Shown one piece after another: positions 50,326 to 58,515 of a stretch of 64,000 nt of DNA. The stretch covers positions 124,001 to 188,000 of the forward strand of contig NZ_JABJVN010000003.1 in assembly GCF_013618475.1 (NCBI RefSeq). Reading direction: 5' to 3'. This DNA comes from Saccharibacillus deserti. Lineage in GTDB: Bacteria; Bacillota; Bacilli; Paenibacillales; Paenibacillaceae. How positions within the stretch are numbered: position 1 is the stretch's first letter; every line of letters starts with the position of its first letter. Below the pieces are notes generated by a model. That model was given only the letters and a program-made list of their open reading frames with translations, had not been told where the DNA came from and did no database searches. The translations under genes and the position numbers were made by a program.

Positions 50326-51243
50326 TTATCCCAGCGTCAGGGCTACATTGCCTTTTTTGCGTCCGGTATCCACGTATCGATGGGCTTCGACAATATCCTC
50401 CAGCCGGTAAGTCCGATCGATGACCGGCTTCAGTTTGTTTTCTTCGAGCAGGCCTTTGACAAACAGCAGATCGGCTTCTTCCATTTTCGACAGTCGGCTG
50501 TTATTGACGAAAACGCCGTTCGGCTTCAGGATCTTTCGGCACTGCGCCGGTTTGGCTTTGATGACCGCATCGTACACGATGTCGTAGCGGGTGTCCGAGG
50601 CGGTGAAATCTTCCGCCGTATAATCGATCACCCGGTCCGCTCCGAGCGACCGGACGAGTTCGATGTTGCTTCGACTGCACACCGCCGTGACTTCCGCTCC
50701 GTAATCCTTCGCAAGCTGGATGGCATACGTTCCCAGGCTGCCGGAGGCTCCGTGGATCAGAATATGCTGGCCCGCCCGAATCTGCGCTTTTTGCAAATTT
50801 TTCAAAGCGGTCAAGGCTCCCGACGGAACGACGGCCGCTTCTTCGTGGGATAAATGGGCGGGCTTTCGGGCAATCATGCCTTTCTTCTGTCCGGTTCCTG
50901 GTTCCACGGTTCCGGGCAGGCAGATGTATTCCGCATAACCTCCGCTGAATCCCGTAAGTCCGAACACCTCGTCGCCCGCTTTGAACTGCTGCACATCTTT
51001 CCCAACCGCTTCGATTACGCCGGAGATTTCCAGCCCCAGGATCAAGTTTTTGCGGGGATTGAGCATGCCGAACACGATTCTGACCAGAAACGGGTCGGCT
51101 TTGCGGATTCGGGTATCGCCGATATGCGCGGTGGCCGCCGAGACTTTGATTAAGACTTCATGATCTTTTGGCATCGGTTTTTCCAGTTCTTTGATCTGCA
51201 GGACTTCCGGCGGTCCATAGCGGGTACAAATCACGGCTCTCAT
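50326..51243 (-). CDS. NAD(P)-dependent medium-chain (quinone-type) oxidoreductase
   Basis: 305 aa, ATG after TTAGGAGGGTTTCT. MDR superfamily: GLEISGVIEAVGKDVQQFKAGDEVFG in the GroES-like domain, LIHGASGSLGTYAIQLAKDYGAEVTAV in the Rossmann domain (GxGxxG-like GASGSLG), and LKPVIDRTYRLEDIVEAHRY near the end. The structural and catalytic zinc ligands of alcohol dehydrogenases are missing, so it is the zinc-free quinone reductase type. Confidence 0.9.
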   Translation of the reverse strand: MRAVICTRYGPPEVLQIKELEKPMPKDHEVLIKVSAATAHIGDTRIRKADPFLVRIVFGMLNPRKNLILGLEISGVIEAVGKDVQQFKAGDEVFGLTGFSGGYAEYICLPGTVEPGTGQKKGMIARKPAHLSHEEAAVVPSGALTALKNLQKAQIRAGQHILIHGASGSLGTYAIQLAKDYGAEVTAVCSRSNIELVRSLGADRVIDYTAEDFTASDTRYDIVYDAVIKAKPAQCRKILKPNGVFVNNSRLSKMEEADLLFVKGLLEENKLKPVIDRTYRLEDIVEAHRYVDTGRKKGNVALTLG

Positions 51244-51337
51244 AGAAACCCTCCTAATTGTTCGACAGGATACGGCTTACAGCCAAACGTCAGTCGCTCC
51301 GGTTAGGGGAAAAGCATTATGTAAGGGAGGATTCTTC

Positions 51338-51955
51338 TCAGGAAAGATACAGTTCAAAAGCCGCGTCGTATTCCTGGGGATGGTATTTGTCGTATGCGGC
51401 GAGCAGTTCTGACTGGGCATGCTGGAGAATGGACCGATATTCCGAACTTGCGCTGCCCGTGCCCGAGAGACGGCCTACGGCATCGCGGCTGTGCTCGAAA
51501 CTGCGTTCGACCAACGCCCAGTGGCGCGCATACTCCGTTTTGGTCATGCCGATCAGGGTGAGGATTTTATAGAGGGCAATCAGCGGGTCCAGATGAGCTT
51601 TGACCACGTCGATCGAGAATACCTGCCCCATGGCGAACTTGATCTCCACATCCAAATCCGCCGTGCCCGCCGTTTCCAAGATGACATTCGTAGGCGTATG
51701 TTCGAAATAATTGTAGCGAAGAATCTGCCGCTTGCTGCTGATCGCTTTCTCTCCGTCGACATGGATCAGGCCGATGTTGGTGAAGGCGTATTCGTCTTTG
51801 GCCGACTTGAGCAGGAAGTAGAGCTTCTCGTTCATTTCGGTAAAAATGTAGGCTTGAGCCTGGCAGGTTGCAAAATCGGACGGAGGGATAACCTTACACT
51901 TGTCGGACATCCCCGAGAGATCCGAAGTAACGCGGGAGAAAATGTTGCGGGACAA
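51338..51955 (-). CDS. yvbH: YvbH-like PH-domain protein
   Basis: 205 aa from a TTG at 51955 with AAAGGTGGAATTCT upstream. DKCKVIPPSDF, KLYFLLKSAKDEYAFTNIGL then IHVDGEKAISSKR, and LETAGTADLDVEIKF match the bacterial PH domain of B. subtilis YvbH as I recall it. The C-terminal helical part (from about residue 140) fits the YvbH oligomerisation extension. Function of the family is unknown; PH folds form ring oligomers. Monocistronic. Confidence 0.75.
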   Translation of the reverse strand: MSRNIFSRVTSDLSGMSDKCKVIPPSDFATCQAQAYIFTEMNEKLYFLLKSAKDEYAFTNIGLIHVDGEKAISSKRQILRYNYFEHTPTNVILETAGTADLDVEIKFAMGQVFSIDVVKAHLDPLIALYKILTLIGMTKTEYARHWALVERSFEHSRDAVGRLSGTGSASSEYRSILQHAQSELLAAYDKYHPQEYDAAFELYLS

Positions 51956-52023
51956 AAGAATTCCACCTTTCGATTTGGGTGCGTTTGGAAACTATTCTAA
52001 CCGATGCGCCTCAAGATGGAAAG

Positions 52024-52087
52024 AAAAAGCCGCACTCCCGGTATCGCGTCCGGGTCAACAGACCCGACCCACGAAGGAAGTGCGGCT
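52024..52087 (-). terminator. Terminator of the third SDR gene
   Basis: Arms AGCCGCACTTCC (minus strand, from 52087) and GGGAGTGCGGCT enclose inner hairpins GGGTC/GACCC; T-run follows on the minus strand. Confidence 0.8.
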
Positions 52088-52109
52088 GGATGATTCCATA
52101 AGGGCTTGA

Positions 52110-52886
52110 TTACAGGGCGGAACCGCCGCTTGCGTCCACAAGCTGGCCGGTTATCCACCGGCTGTCCGAAGAGGCCAGGAAAGCGGCGACATCGGCAATG
52201 TCTTCGGGCTCGCCCCAGCGGCCAAGCGCGGACATCGCCGCAACACTGGCATTCGTCGCGGGGTCGTTGACTGCGGAAGCGTTCATCTCCGTATTCGTAT
52301 AGCCGGGCATGATGGCATTGACCGTGATGCCGCGTGCTCCCAACTGCTGGGCCAATGCAACCGTAAACGTGTTGACGGCGCCTTTGGACAAGCTGTAAGC
52401 CATGGCTGTCGGCGATGCGGAGCGGGTGACGAACGAGGAAATATTGATGATCCGGCCGCCGCCTCGCAGTCGGGTTAACGCTTCGCGCGTGACGAAGAAC
52501 AGGGCTTTCACGTTGATCGACAGTATTTCTTCCAAGATTTCTTCCGTTGTTTCTTCGAAGGGGAGCGCCCGCCCGATCCCTGCATTGTTCACCAAAATAT
52601 CGAAGGTCTTGGCGCCGGTGTGCTCCTGCAGTTTTTTGTCCAGCATCGTATACAGACGGTGAATTTCGCCCATATGGCTTAACTCGGCCCCAAGTGCAAA
52701 AGCCCGGCCGCCTTGTTGGGTAATGAGGTTCGCCGTTTCTTGGGCTTCCCGCGTGCTGCGGCCGTAATGGACCGCCACAAGCGCACCTTCCGAAGCCAAA
52801 CGCAGTGCGATGGCGCGGCCGATTCCTCGGCTGGCGCCTGTAACCAAAGCCGTTTTCCCGCTTAATTTCCCGGTTTCTCCATTGGG
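52110..52886 (-). CDS. Short-chain dehydrogenase/reductase (3-oxoacyl-ACP-reductase-like)
   Basis: 258 aa from the ATG at 52886 (AAAGGAACAACCAGC upstream). Classical SDR: TALVTGASRGIGRAIALRLA, ILVNNAGIG, INISSFVTR (Ser), YSLSKGAVNTF (YxxxK), and GITVNAIMPGYTNTEM. C-terminal GRWGEPEDIADVAAFLASSD and ITGQLVDASGG are the FabG-like end. Substrate unknown. Monocistronic, with no MerR-type dyad seen at its promoter, unlike the other two SDR genes here. Confidence 0.9.
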   Translation of the reverse strand, partial: PNGETGKLSGKTALVTGASRGIGRAIALRLASEGALVAVHYGRSTREAQETANLITQQGGRAFALGAELSHMGEIHRLYTMLDKKLQEHTGAKTFDILVNNAGIGRALPFEETTEEILEEILSINVKALFFVTREALTRLRGGGRIINISSFVTRSASPTAMAYSLSKGAVNTFTVALAQQLGARGITVNAIMPGYTNTEMNASAVNDPATNASVAAMSALGRWGEPEDIADVAAFLASSDSRWITGQLVDASGGSAL

Positions 52887-53112
52887 CATGCTGGTTGTTC
52901 CTTTCGCGGATCGAGTAGGGGTGGCCACCCTGTTTACTTTATACCATGGGGGGCGCTCCTGATTGTTGCCTTTTTACTCGGGTGTCCTTCCGACGACAAG
53001 CCGATTCGGCATACGTTTCGTCGGGGGCGGCAAACTTTTATCCGAAAGCCGCCCAATCTTTTTCATCCGTATGCTAACCTGAAACTAGAATATTTCTTAA
53101 GGAGGGCATGGA

Positions 53113-54378
53113 ATGGGTTATCAAAACTGGGCCGGCAACTTTACGTACGGCGCAACCGAACGGATCTATCCGGAAAGCATGGAACATCTGCAGCAGCTGG
53201 TCAGAGAACACCGTCAAATCAAGATTTCGGGCAGCGGGCATACTTTTAATTCAATCACGGACACGCATGGCGTGTTTATTTCGCTGCGGCATTGGAACCG
53301 TATGCTGGAATTGAACGAGGAGCGCGGTACGGTCACGGTCGAAGGGGGAATCGCGTACGGGGAACTGTGTGCGGCGCTCAGCGAAACCTCCTATGCCCTT
53401 CATAACTTGGCCTCGCTGCCCCATATCACGGTCGCGGGCGCCGTAGCCACGGCGACGCACGGTTCGGGCAGTGGCAACGCGAGCCTGGCGGCCGCGGTGG
53501 AAGCGATCGAACTGGTGGGCGCGGACGGAGAGCTGCATACCTTCAGTCGCGGCGACCGGGAGTTTGCCGGCGTCGTCGTGAATCTCGGAGCGCTCGGCAT
53601 TGTGACGAAGCTGACGTTGAAAGTGGTGCCGGCTTATACGGTGAGGCAGTTTGTCTACGAAAACCTGCCGTTTTCGCAGCTTGCCGTACATGCGGAGAGC
53701 ATCTTCTCGGGCGCATACAGCGTAAGCCTGTTTACGGATTGGCAGCAGCCGGCATTTCACCAGGTATGGACAAAATGCCGGGAAGAAGACGGAGCAAGCT
53801 ATGAAGGCCGTACGGATTATTACGGGGCGGTGCCTGCGTCGGCTCCCCTGCATCCGCTGCCGGACATGCAGACGGAAAACTGCACGGAGCAGCTCGGCAG
53901 GCCGGGGATGTGGCATGAACGGCTCGCGCATTTCCGCATGGAGTTTACGCCGAGTGCCGGCCAGGAGCTGCAGAGCGAATACTTGATGCCGCGGGAGCAC
54001 GTGTACGAAGCGGTTCTTGCCGTTCACGGGCTGCGGGAACATCTTGCGCCGCTTCTTTTTGTCAGCGAGGTACGCACGATCGCCGCGGACGATTTGTGGC
54101 TGAGTCCTTTTTACAATCAGCCTTCGGCAGCGCTCCACTTCACGTGGCGGGACGACTGGCAGGCGGTTGAGCGTGTACTGCCGCTTCTTGAAGAAGCGCT
54201 GGCGCCGTTTAACGCCCGTCCGCATTGGGGCAAGCTGTTTACGGTACCGGAAGGTACCCTGCAGGGTCAGTTTGAGAAGCTGCCGCAATTTCGGGAATTG
54301 ATCTACAAATACGATCCCGACGGGAAGTTCGGCAATGAATTTCTCGATACTTATATTCGCGCGGCTCAAAAACCGTAA
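53113..54378 (+). CDS. FAD-linked alditol/sugar-lactone oxidase-like protein
   Basis: 421 aa, ATG after TTAAGGAGGGCATGGA. The vanillyl-alcohol-oxidase-type FAD domain spans about 1-185: KISGSGHTFNSITDT, whose His aligns with the covalent-FAD His46 of Streptomyces alditol oxidase, and SLPHITVAGAVATATHGSGS. The C-terminal ALO-type domain ends HWGKLFTVP and DPDGKFGNEFLDTYI. These oxidases convert alditols or aldonolactones with O2 to H2O2; here cytoplasmic, substrate unproven. No partner gene adjacent. Confidence 0.85.
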   Translation: MGYQNWAGNFTYGATERIYPESMEHLQQLVREHRQIKISGSGHTFNSITDTHGVFISLRHWNRMLELNEERGTVTVEGGIAYGELCAALSETSYALHNLASLPHITVAGAVATATHGSGSGNASLAAAVEAIELVGADGELHTFSRGDREFAGVVVNLGALGIVTKLTLKVVPAYTVRQFVYENLPFSQLAVHAESIFSGAYSVSLFTDWQQPAFHQVWTKCREEDGASYEGRTDYYGAVPASAPLHPLPDMQTENCTEQLGRPGMWHERLAHFRMEFTPSAGQELQSEYLMPREHVYEAVLAVHGLREHLAPLLFVSEVRTIAADDLWLSPFYNQPSAALHFTWRDDWQAVERVLPLLEEALAPFNARPHWGKLFTVPEGTLQGQFEKLPQFRELIYKYDPDGKFGNEFLDTYIRAAQKP

Positions 54379-54399
54379 AAGAAATCGAAGCGGGGACAC

Positions 54400-55287
54400 T
54401 CAGCGCTTCATTCCCTGCGCGTACATCTCCGGCGTCACCCCGACCACCGTCTTGAAGTCTTTGCCGAAATGGGTCTGGTCATGGTAGCCGAGTTCGTGCG
54501 ACAGATGCAGCAGGGTAGTCCGGGAGGCGCCGCTTGCGCCCCGGTCCAGGGCTTCGGCCGCTTCCTGCAGGCGGTGCAGCCGGATGACCCATTTGGGACT
54601 CAGGCCCACGCGGCGGTTAAACAAGCGCTGGAGCGTACGTTTCTCGATACCGAACCGTTCGCACAGCTGATCGACCTTCGTCAGCTCCCGGTCTCCGGCA
54701 ATGTCGGCCGTGATCCGGTGCAGCAGCTCCGTTTCGGCGTCGGGGCGGGGATTGGCGGCGAGCAGCAGCCTGTCCATCAGCAGCACCGTTTCTTCGCTGC
54801 TCCGCAGACGCAGTTCTTCTTCCAACTCCGTTCCTGTGGCGGCAATGATCCGTTCGACGGGAATCGGCCGGCCGGCGAGCGGCGAGAGCGGTTCGCGCAG
54901 CAGCGGATAGAAACCGCCGGGCCGGAATTTGACGCCGAACACTTTGCCTTGTCCCGACAAAGGCTTGGCGAATCTCTCGGTCGTAGGCGTGAAGCAGAAC
55001 GTGCGCCCCGGCTCGATCACCAGATTCACGCACGGATTGGGCACGACTTCCTGCACATAGGGCCGAACGTCCGTCAGATCCCACTCCACCGTCCAGTAAT
55101 GGCGCACGAACAGAGCCAGCTCCGGGGCGGGATCGTAGCGGAGCAGTCTGAAATGCCGCCGTCCGGCCGAAGGGTTCAGTACGCCGAGTCCCGGTTCGGA
55201 CGAATCGTAAAAAGGCGAGCGCGCGGCCGCCCCGGCGGGCGTGGGAGCGGGGATGCCGGCTGCGTTGAATGTGTTTGTATCCGTCAT
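54400..55287 (-). CDS. AraC-family transcriptional regulator
   Basis: 295 aa from the ATG at 55287 (CAGGAGGTGCAAA upstream). The N-terminal domain has LRYDPAPELALFVRHYWTVEWDL-type text (LALFVRHYWTVEWD, VVPNPCVNLVIEPG, GVKFRPGGFYPLL), a sensor seen in AraC proteins often linked to adjacent small metabolic genes. The C-terminus has KVDQLCERFGIEKRTLQRLF and LLHLSHELGYHDQTHFGKDF, the two HTH motifs. Divergent from the SRPBCC gene 170 bases away, a likely target. Confidence 0.88.
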   Translation of the reverse strand: MTDTNTFNAAGIPAPTPAGAAARSPFYDSSEPGLGVLNPSAGRRHFRLLRYDPAPELALFVRHYWTVEWDLTDVRPYVQEVVPNPCVNLVIEPGRTFCFTPTTERFAKPLSGQGKVFGVKFRPGGFYPLLREPLSPLAGRPIPVERIIAATGTELEEELRLRSSEETVLLMDRLLLAANPRPDAETELLHRITADIAGDRELTKVDQLCERFGIEKRTLQRLFNRRVGLSPKWVIRLHRLQEAAEALDRGASGASRTTLLHLSHELGYHDQTHFGKDFKTVVGVTPEMYAQGMKR

Positions 55288-55456
55288 TTTGCACCTCCTG
55301 GGCAGCTTGGAAAAGTCCGTTCGGGCACCTGTCGCGTTTTTACTAGGCGAATGTTTGTTCCTCATCGTAGACTGATTGTATCACGGCGGACAGGGCGGGC
55401 GCGAGAGTCGGGATGCCGGTCCGTCTGCCTAACAAACCTGCGGGAGGAATGTGGAA

Positions 55457-55906
55457 ATGAAGCTGGAATATGTGACTTACGTAAACGCATCGCCGGAAAA
55501 AGTATGGGAAGCGCTGACCTCGCCGGAAGGCACGAAAGCCGCCTTTTTCGGGTCGGAACTCAAGTCGTCATTCGAGGTGGGCGCCCCGTTCGAATACGTG
55601 GGACCCGGCAGTGAAGGAGAGTCGACGCTGCATGTGTACGGAGAGATCTTGGCATTCGAACCGGGCCGCAGACTGAGTTATTCCGAACATCCCGGACCTT
55701 CCTATTACGATAACCATGCCGAACTGCTCACCCGGATCACCTTCGAACTGGAACCGTCCGGAAGCTGCACCAAGCTGACGCTGGTCAACGACGAATGGAG
55801 CGAGAATCATCCGGGCTTTGCCAATTCGAATGGAGCCTGGCCGATGGTACTCAGCTCGATCAAGACGTGGTGCGAGACCGGGCAAACGCTCGATTTCGGT
55901 TTCTAG
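55457..55906 (+). CDS. SRPBCC / AHSA1-type polyketide-cyclase-like protein
   Basis: 149 aa from the ATG at 55457 (GGGAGG nine bases upstream; an in-frame GTG at 55451 is closer to it). YVNASPEKVWEALTSPEG is the START/AHSA1 opening, and RRLSYSEH, LTRITFELEPSGSCTKLTLVND and GAWPMVLSSIKTWCETG are the family blocks. It binds a hydrophobic ligand in the cytoplasm; function unknown. Divergent from an AraC regulator. Confidence 0.88.
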   Translation: MKLEYVTYVNASPEKVWEALTSPEGTKAAFFGSELKSSFEVGAPFEYVGPGSEGESTLHVYGEILAFEPGRRLSYSEHPGPSYYDNHAELLTRITFELEPSGSCTKLTLVNDEWSENHPGFANSNGAWPMVLSSIKTWCETGQTLDFGF

Positions 55907-55930
55907 AAAAATCAAAATCAAAACATTTCG

Positions 55931-55963
55931 AAAAAAGGTCCGGGCGTCCATCCCGGGCTTTTT
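55931..55963 (+). terminator. Terminator after the SRPBCC gene
   Basis: AAAAAGG-TCCGGG (55931-55944) pairs with CCCGGGCTTTTT (55952-55963). Confidence 0.75.
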
Positions 55964-56038
55964 CTGGCTGCGCCGGACGTTTTTGGTTTCCTACCGGGCA
56001 AGCGGGCGGAGCGATTCGGGTTTTTTGCGAAAAAAACC

Positions 56039-56069
56039 TTGACCTGGAGCATACTCCAAGTAATAGTCT
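56039..56069 (+). promoter_or_regulatory. MerR-type promoter of the second SDR-MerR pair (19-bp spacer)
   Basis: -35 TTGACC (56039-56044), 19-bp spacer, -10 TAGTCT (56064-56069). The spacer holds TGGAG-CATA-CTCCA (56045-56058), the same half-sites as the operators near 12.6 kb. Confidence 0.8.
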
Positions 56070-56118
56070 TTGGTGGAGCGGAAGCTTAGAGAAACCTGTG
56101 AGGGAGAGATCAACGAAT

Positions 56119-56841
56119 ATGCAGAAGCAGACGGTATTGATTACGGGAGCGAACAAAGGCATCGGGTACGAAACGGCCAGACAGCTTGGCAAACAGGGCT
56201 ATTTCGTATTCCTGGGCGCACGCGACGAACGCAAAGGAAACGAAGCGGTGCGCAGCCTGCGCGAGGAAGGCATCGAAGCCGCCTATATCCGCATCGATGC
56301 CGCCGACGCGGCGACAATCGCGTCGGCGGCTGAAGAAATCGCTGCGCAGACGTCTTCGCTTGACGTGCTGATCAACAATGCGGGTATCGGCGCGGGCGGC
56401 AATGTGCCAAGTCAGCAGACGATCGAAGAGATCCGCAGCGTGTACGAGGTCAACGTATTCGGACCGATCCAGATCATTCAGGCCATGCTTCCCCTGCTCA
56501 AAAAAGCACCGCTCGGCCGGATCGTGAACGTATCGAGCGGCCTCGGTTCCCTGACGTTCAACAGCGATCCGACCCATGAACATTACGGGGCGAACCCGCT
56601 GGACTACAACAGTTCCAAAACGGCGCTGAATGCGGTCACCGTCCTGTTCGCCAAAGAATTCGCCGGCACTTCGCTCAAGATCAACGCCGTGGACCCCGGT
56701 TATACGGCGACCGATCTGAACAACAACAGCGGCACCCGGACGGTCGAACACTCCGCCGGTACCGTAGCGCGGCTGGCCCTGATCGGCGAAGACGGACCTT
56801 CGGGCGGATTCTTTGACGAAAACGGCGCGATTCCCTGGTAA
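56119..56841 (+). CDS. Short-chain dehydrogenase/reductase, MerR-controlled
   Basis: 240 aa from the ATG at 56119 (AGGGAGAGATCAACGAAT upstream). TVLITGANKGIGYETARQLG (TGxxxGIG), VLINNAGIG, VNVSSGLGSL (Ser), YNSSKTALNAV (YxxxK) and INAVDPGYTATDLNNNSG, the wording of carbonyl-reductase-like SDRs. The first gene of a two-gene operon, with a MerR gene 11 bases downstream and a MerR-type promoter upstream. Role in carbonyl detoxification is inferred. Confidence 0.9.
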   Translation: MQKQTVLITGANKGIGYETARQLGKQGYFVFLGARDERKGNEAVRSLREEGIEAAYIRIDAADAATIASAAEEIAAQTSSLDVLINNAGIGAGGNVPSQQTIEEIRSVYEVNVFGPIQIIQAMLPLLKKAPLGRIVNVSSGLGSLTFNSDPTHEHYGANPLDYNSSKTALNAVTVLFAKEFAGTSLKINAVDPGYTATDLNNNSGTRTVEHSAGTVARLALIGEDGPSGGFFDENGAIPW

Positions 56842-56852
56842 GCGGTGATTCC

Positions 56853-57119
56853 ATGATCGAAATTCCCGATAAGCCGATGACCATCCGCGAGGCGGCGGAA
56901 CTGACCGGCCTGACCGAAGATACGCTGCGCTACTACGAGCGTATCGATCTGCTTCCTCCGGCGGAGCGCCGGCCGAACGGCCACCGTTTCTATACGGCCG
57001 GGCAGGTGCAGGGCATCGTCTTCCTGATGAAGCTCAAATCGATCGGCATGACGCTTGCGCAGATGCGGCAGTTCCGGAAGCTGTCCGGCGAAGGCTGCGA
57101 TCTGTCGGCTTACGAATAA
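56853..57119 (+). CDS. Short MerR-family regulator (88 aa)
   Basis: Only 88 aa, where MerR proteins are usually 120-150. The winged helix is complete: MTIREAAELTGLTEDTLRYY then ERIDLLPPAERRPNGHRFY, but the long dimerisation helix and C-terminal region end soon after FRKLSGEGCDLSAYE. The position of the NmlR/AdhR Cys is Lys60 here. Downstream frames show no continuation, so it is a true short form, not a simple frameshift. It may dimerise poorly or rely on another MerR. It lies 11 bases after the SDR gene. Confidence 0.8.
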   Translation: MIEIPDKPMTIREAAELTGLTEDTLRYYERIDLLPPAERRPNGHRFYTAGQVQGIVFLMKLKSIGMTLAQMRQFRKLSGEGCDLSAYE

Positions 57120-57177
57120 GCATGCAACAAGGCAGCGCCTTCGGTCTTCGACGGAATAAGGCGATACCTGAACCAAG

Positions 57178-57204
57178 CGCCCGGGCTTTGGCCCGGGCGT
57201 TTTT
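57178..57204 (+). terminator. Terminator of the SDR-MerR operon
   Basis: CGCCCGGGC (57178-57186), TTTG loop, GCCCGGGCG (57191-57199), T5. Confidence 0.92.
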
Positions 57205-57314
57205 GGCATGTGCATGTATAGGAAGAAAAGGGGCAGCGCAGAAGGGTATAATAGAAGGAATGGGGTTCACCCGAATGAACCGCGAATTCTGCCGTATGGA
57301 AATGAGGAATACGA

Positions 57315-58421
57315 ATGAACACCCTGAAACCCGCCGCGGCAGGCTTATGGCCGCGGTTGGCCGCCGCCCTGCCGATCTCGCTGGCAGGGGCGCTGCTGTT
57401 CGAGCGGCTGGGTCTGCCTGTCCCCTGGCTGCTCGGTCCGATGTTCGCGGCGCTGGTCGGCTCGAACCTGCTCAAGACGCGCTACGCGTGGCCGTCGCCG
57501 ATCCGAAATGGCGCGCTGATCGTGATCGGCTACACGATCGGCCTCGCGCTGACCGGGCAGGCGCTGCGCGCGATGGGCTCGCAGGTTCCGTACATGATCC
57601 TGATGACGTTCCTGCTTCTGCTGCTGTGCGCCGGCATCGCCTACGTGATCGGCAGACTGTCGGGCACCGATTTCAAGACGTCGCTGCTTGGCAGCGTCCC
57701 CGGCGGGCTGTCGCAGATCGTCGTGCTGGCCGAAGAGACCAAAGGCGTCGATCTGACGCTCGTTACCGTCAACCAGGTCGTGCGCCTGCTGCTGATCGTC
57801 GTCAGTATTCCGCTGCTGATCTACAGTCCGCTGTTCGGCGAGCAGGCCGGGGCTGCCGCCCAGGCCGCCGTGCGGGCGGACGCCTCGTGGAGCGGACTGT
57901 TCCCGCAGGCGCTGGTGTACGCGCCGCTCTGCGTAATCCTGGCGCTGCTCGGCCAAAAGGTCCGGTTTCCGACCGCTTTCCTGCTCTGCCCGGCGTTCGG
58001 GACGGCGCTGCTTCAGGCGACCGGCTTCCAGGCGCCGGAGCTGCCGCATGCGCTTACGGCCGCCGCGCAGCTGGCGCTCGGCACTTACGTCGGTACGCTG
58101 CTGAAGCCTGCGCAGATGCAGCATAAAGTGCGGACGCTGTCGCTGTGTCTGCTCAGCGGCCTGATGTTGATCGCCGGTTCATTCGGCCTGACCGTGCTGC
58201 TGACGAAGCTGCAGCCGGTGGCGCCGGCAACCGCGCTGCTCAGTCTGGCGCCGGGCGGGATGGACCAGATGGGCGTCATCGCCCATTCGATCGGAGCGGA
58301 ACTGTCGACCGTGACCGGCTATCAGCTGTTTCGCACGTTCTTTATCTTCTTCGCCATTCCGCCGCTTCTGCGGATGCTGTTCCGGTATACGGATCGCAGG
58401 GAGAGGAAAGGCGACATATAA
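57315..58421 (+). CDS. AbrB-family integral membrane protein
   Basis: 368 aa with about nine or ten membrane segments. Two homologous halves are visible: PVPWLLGPMFAALVGSNLL with PGGLSQIVVLAEETKGVDLT then VNQVVRLLL, and FLLCPAFGTALLQATGF with APGGMDQMGVIAHSIGAELS then GYQLFRTFFIF. This is the PF05145 AbrB family, often labelled ammonia monooxygenase, a label without support. It is a transporter-like protein of unknown substrate. It lies 111 bases after the MerR terminator. Confidence 0.85.
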   Translation: MNTLKPAAAGLWPRLAAALPISLAGALLFERLGLPVPWLLGPMFAALVGSNLLKTRYAWPSPIRNGALIVIGYTIGLALTGQALRAMGSQVPYMILMTFLLLLLCAGIAYVIGRLSGTDFKTSLLGSVPGGLSQIVVLAEETKGVDLTLVTVNQVVRLLLIVVSIPLLIYSPLFGEQAGAAAQAAVRADASWSGLFPQALVYAPLCVILALLGQKVRFPTAFLLCPAFGTALLQATGFQAPELPHALTAAAQLALGTYVGTLLKPAQMQHKVRTLSLCLLSGLMLIAGSFGLTVLLTKLQPVAPATALLSLAPGGMDQMGVIAHSIGAELSTVTGYQLFRTFFIFFAIPPLLRMLFRYTDRRERKGDI

Positions 58422-58515
58422 AGCCGAATCCTGCCGCTTGGCAAAACGCTTTGCGGAAACCGGGCCGCGTTCGAGCTTCGGTATTGGCCGCGGCTCCGTT
58501 GAAAACGGTCAGGGA

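Noticed and set aside
57315-58421. Ammonia monooxygenase as the name of the AbrB-family protein
   Set aside because: That label is a database carry-over; the sequence is a duplicated membrane protein with no copper-monooxygenase motifs.
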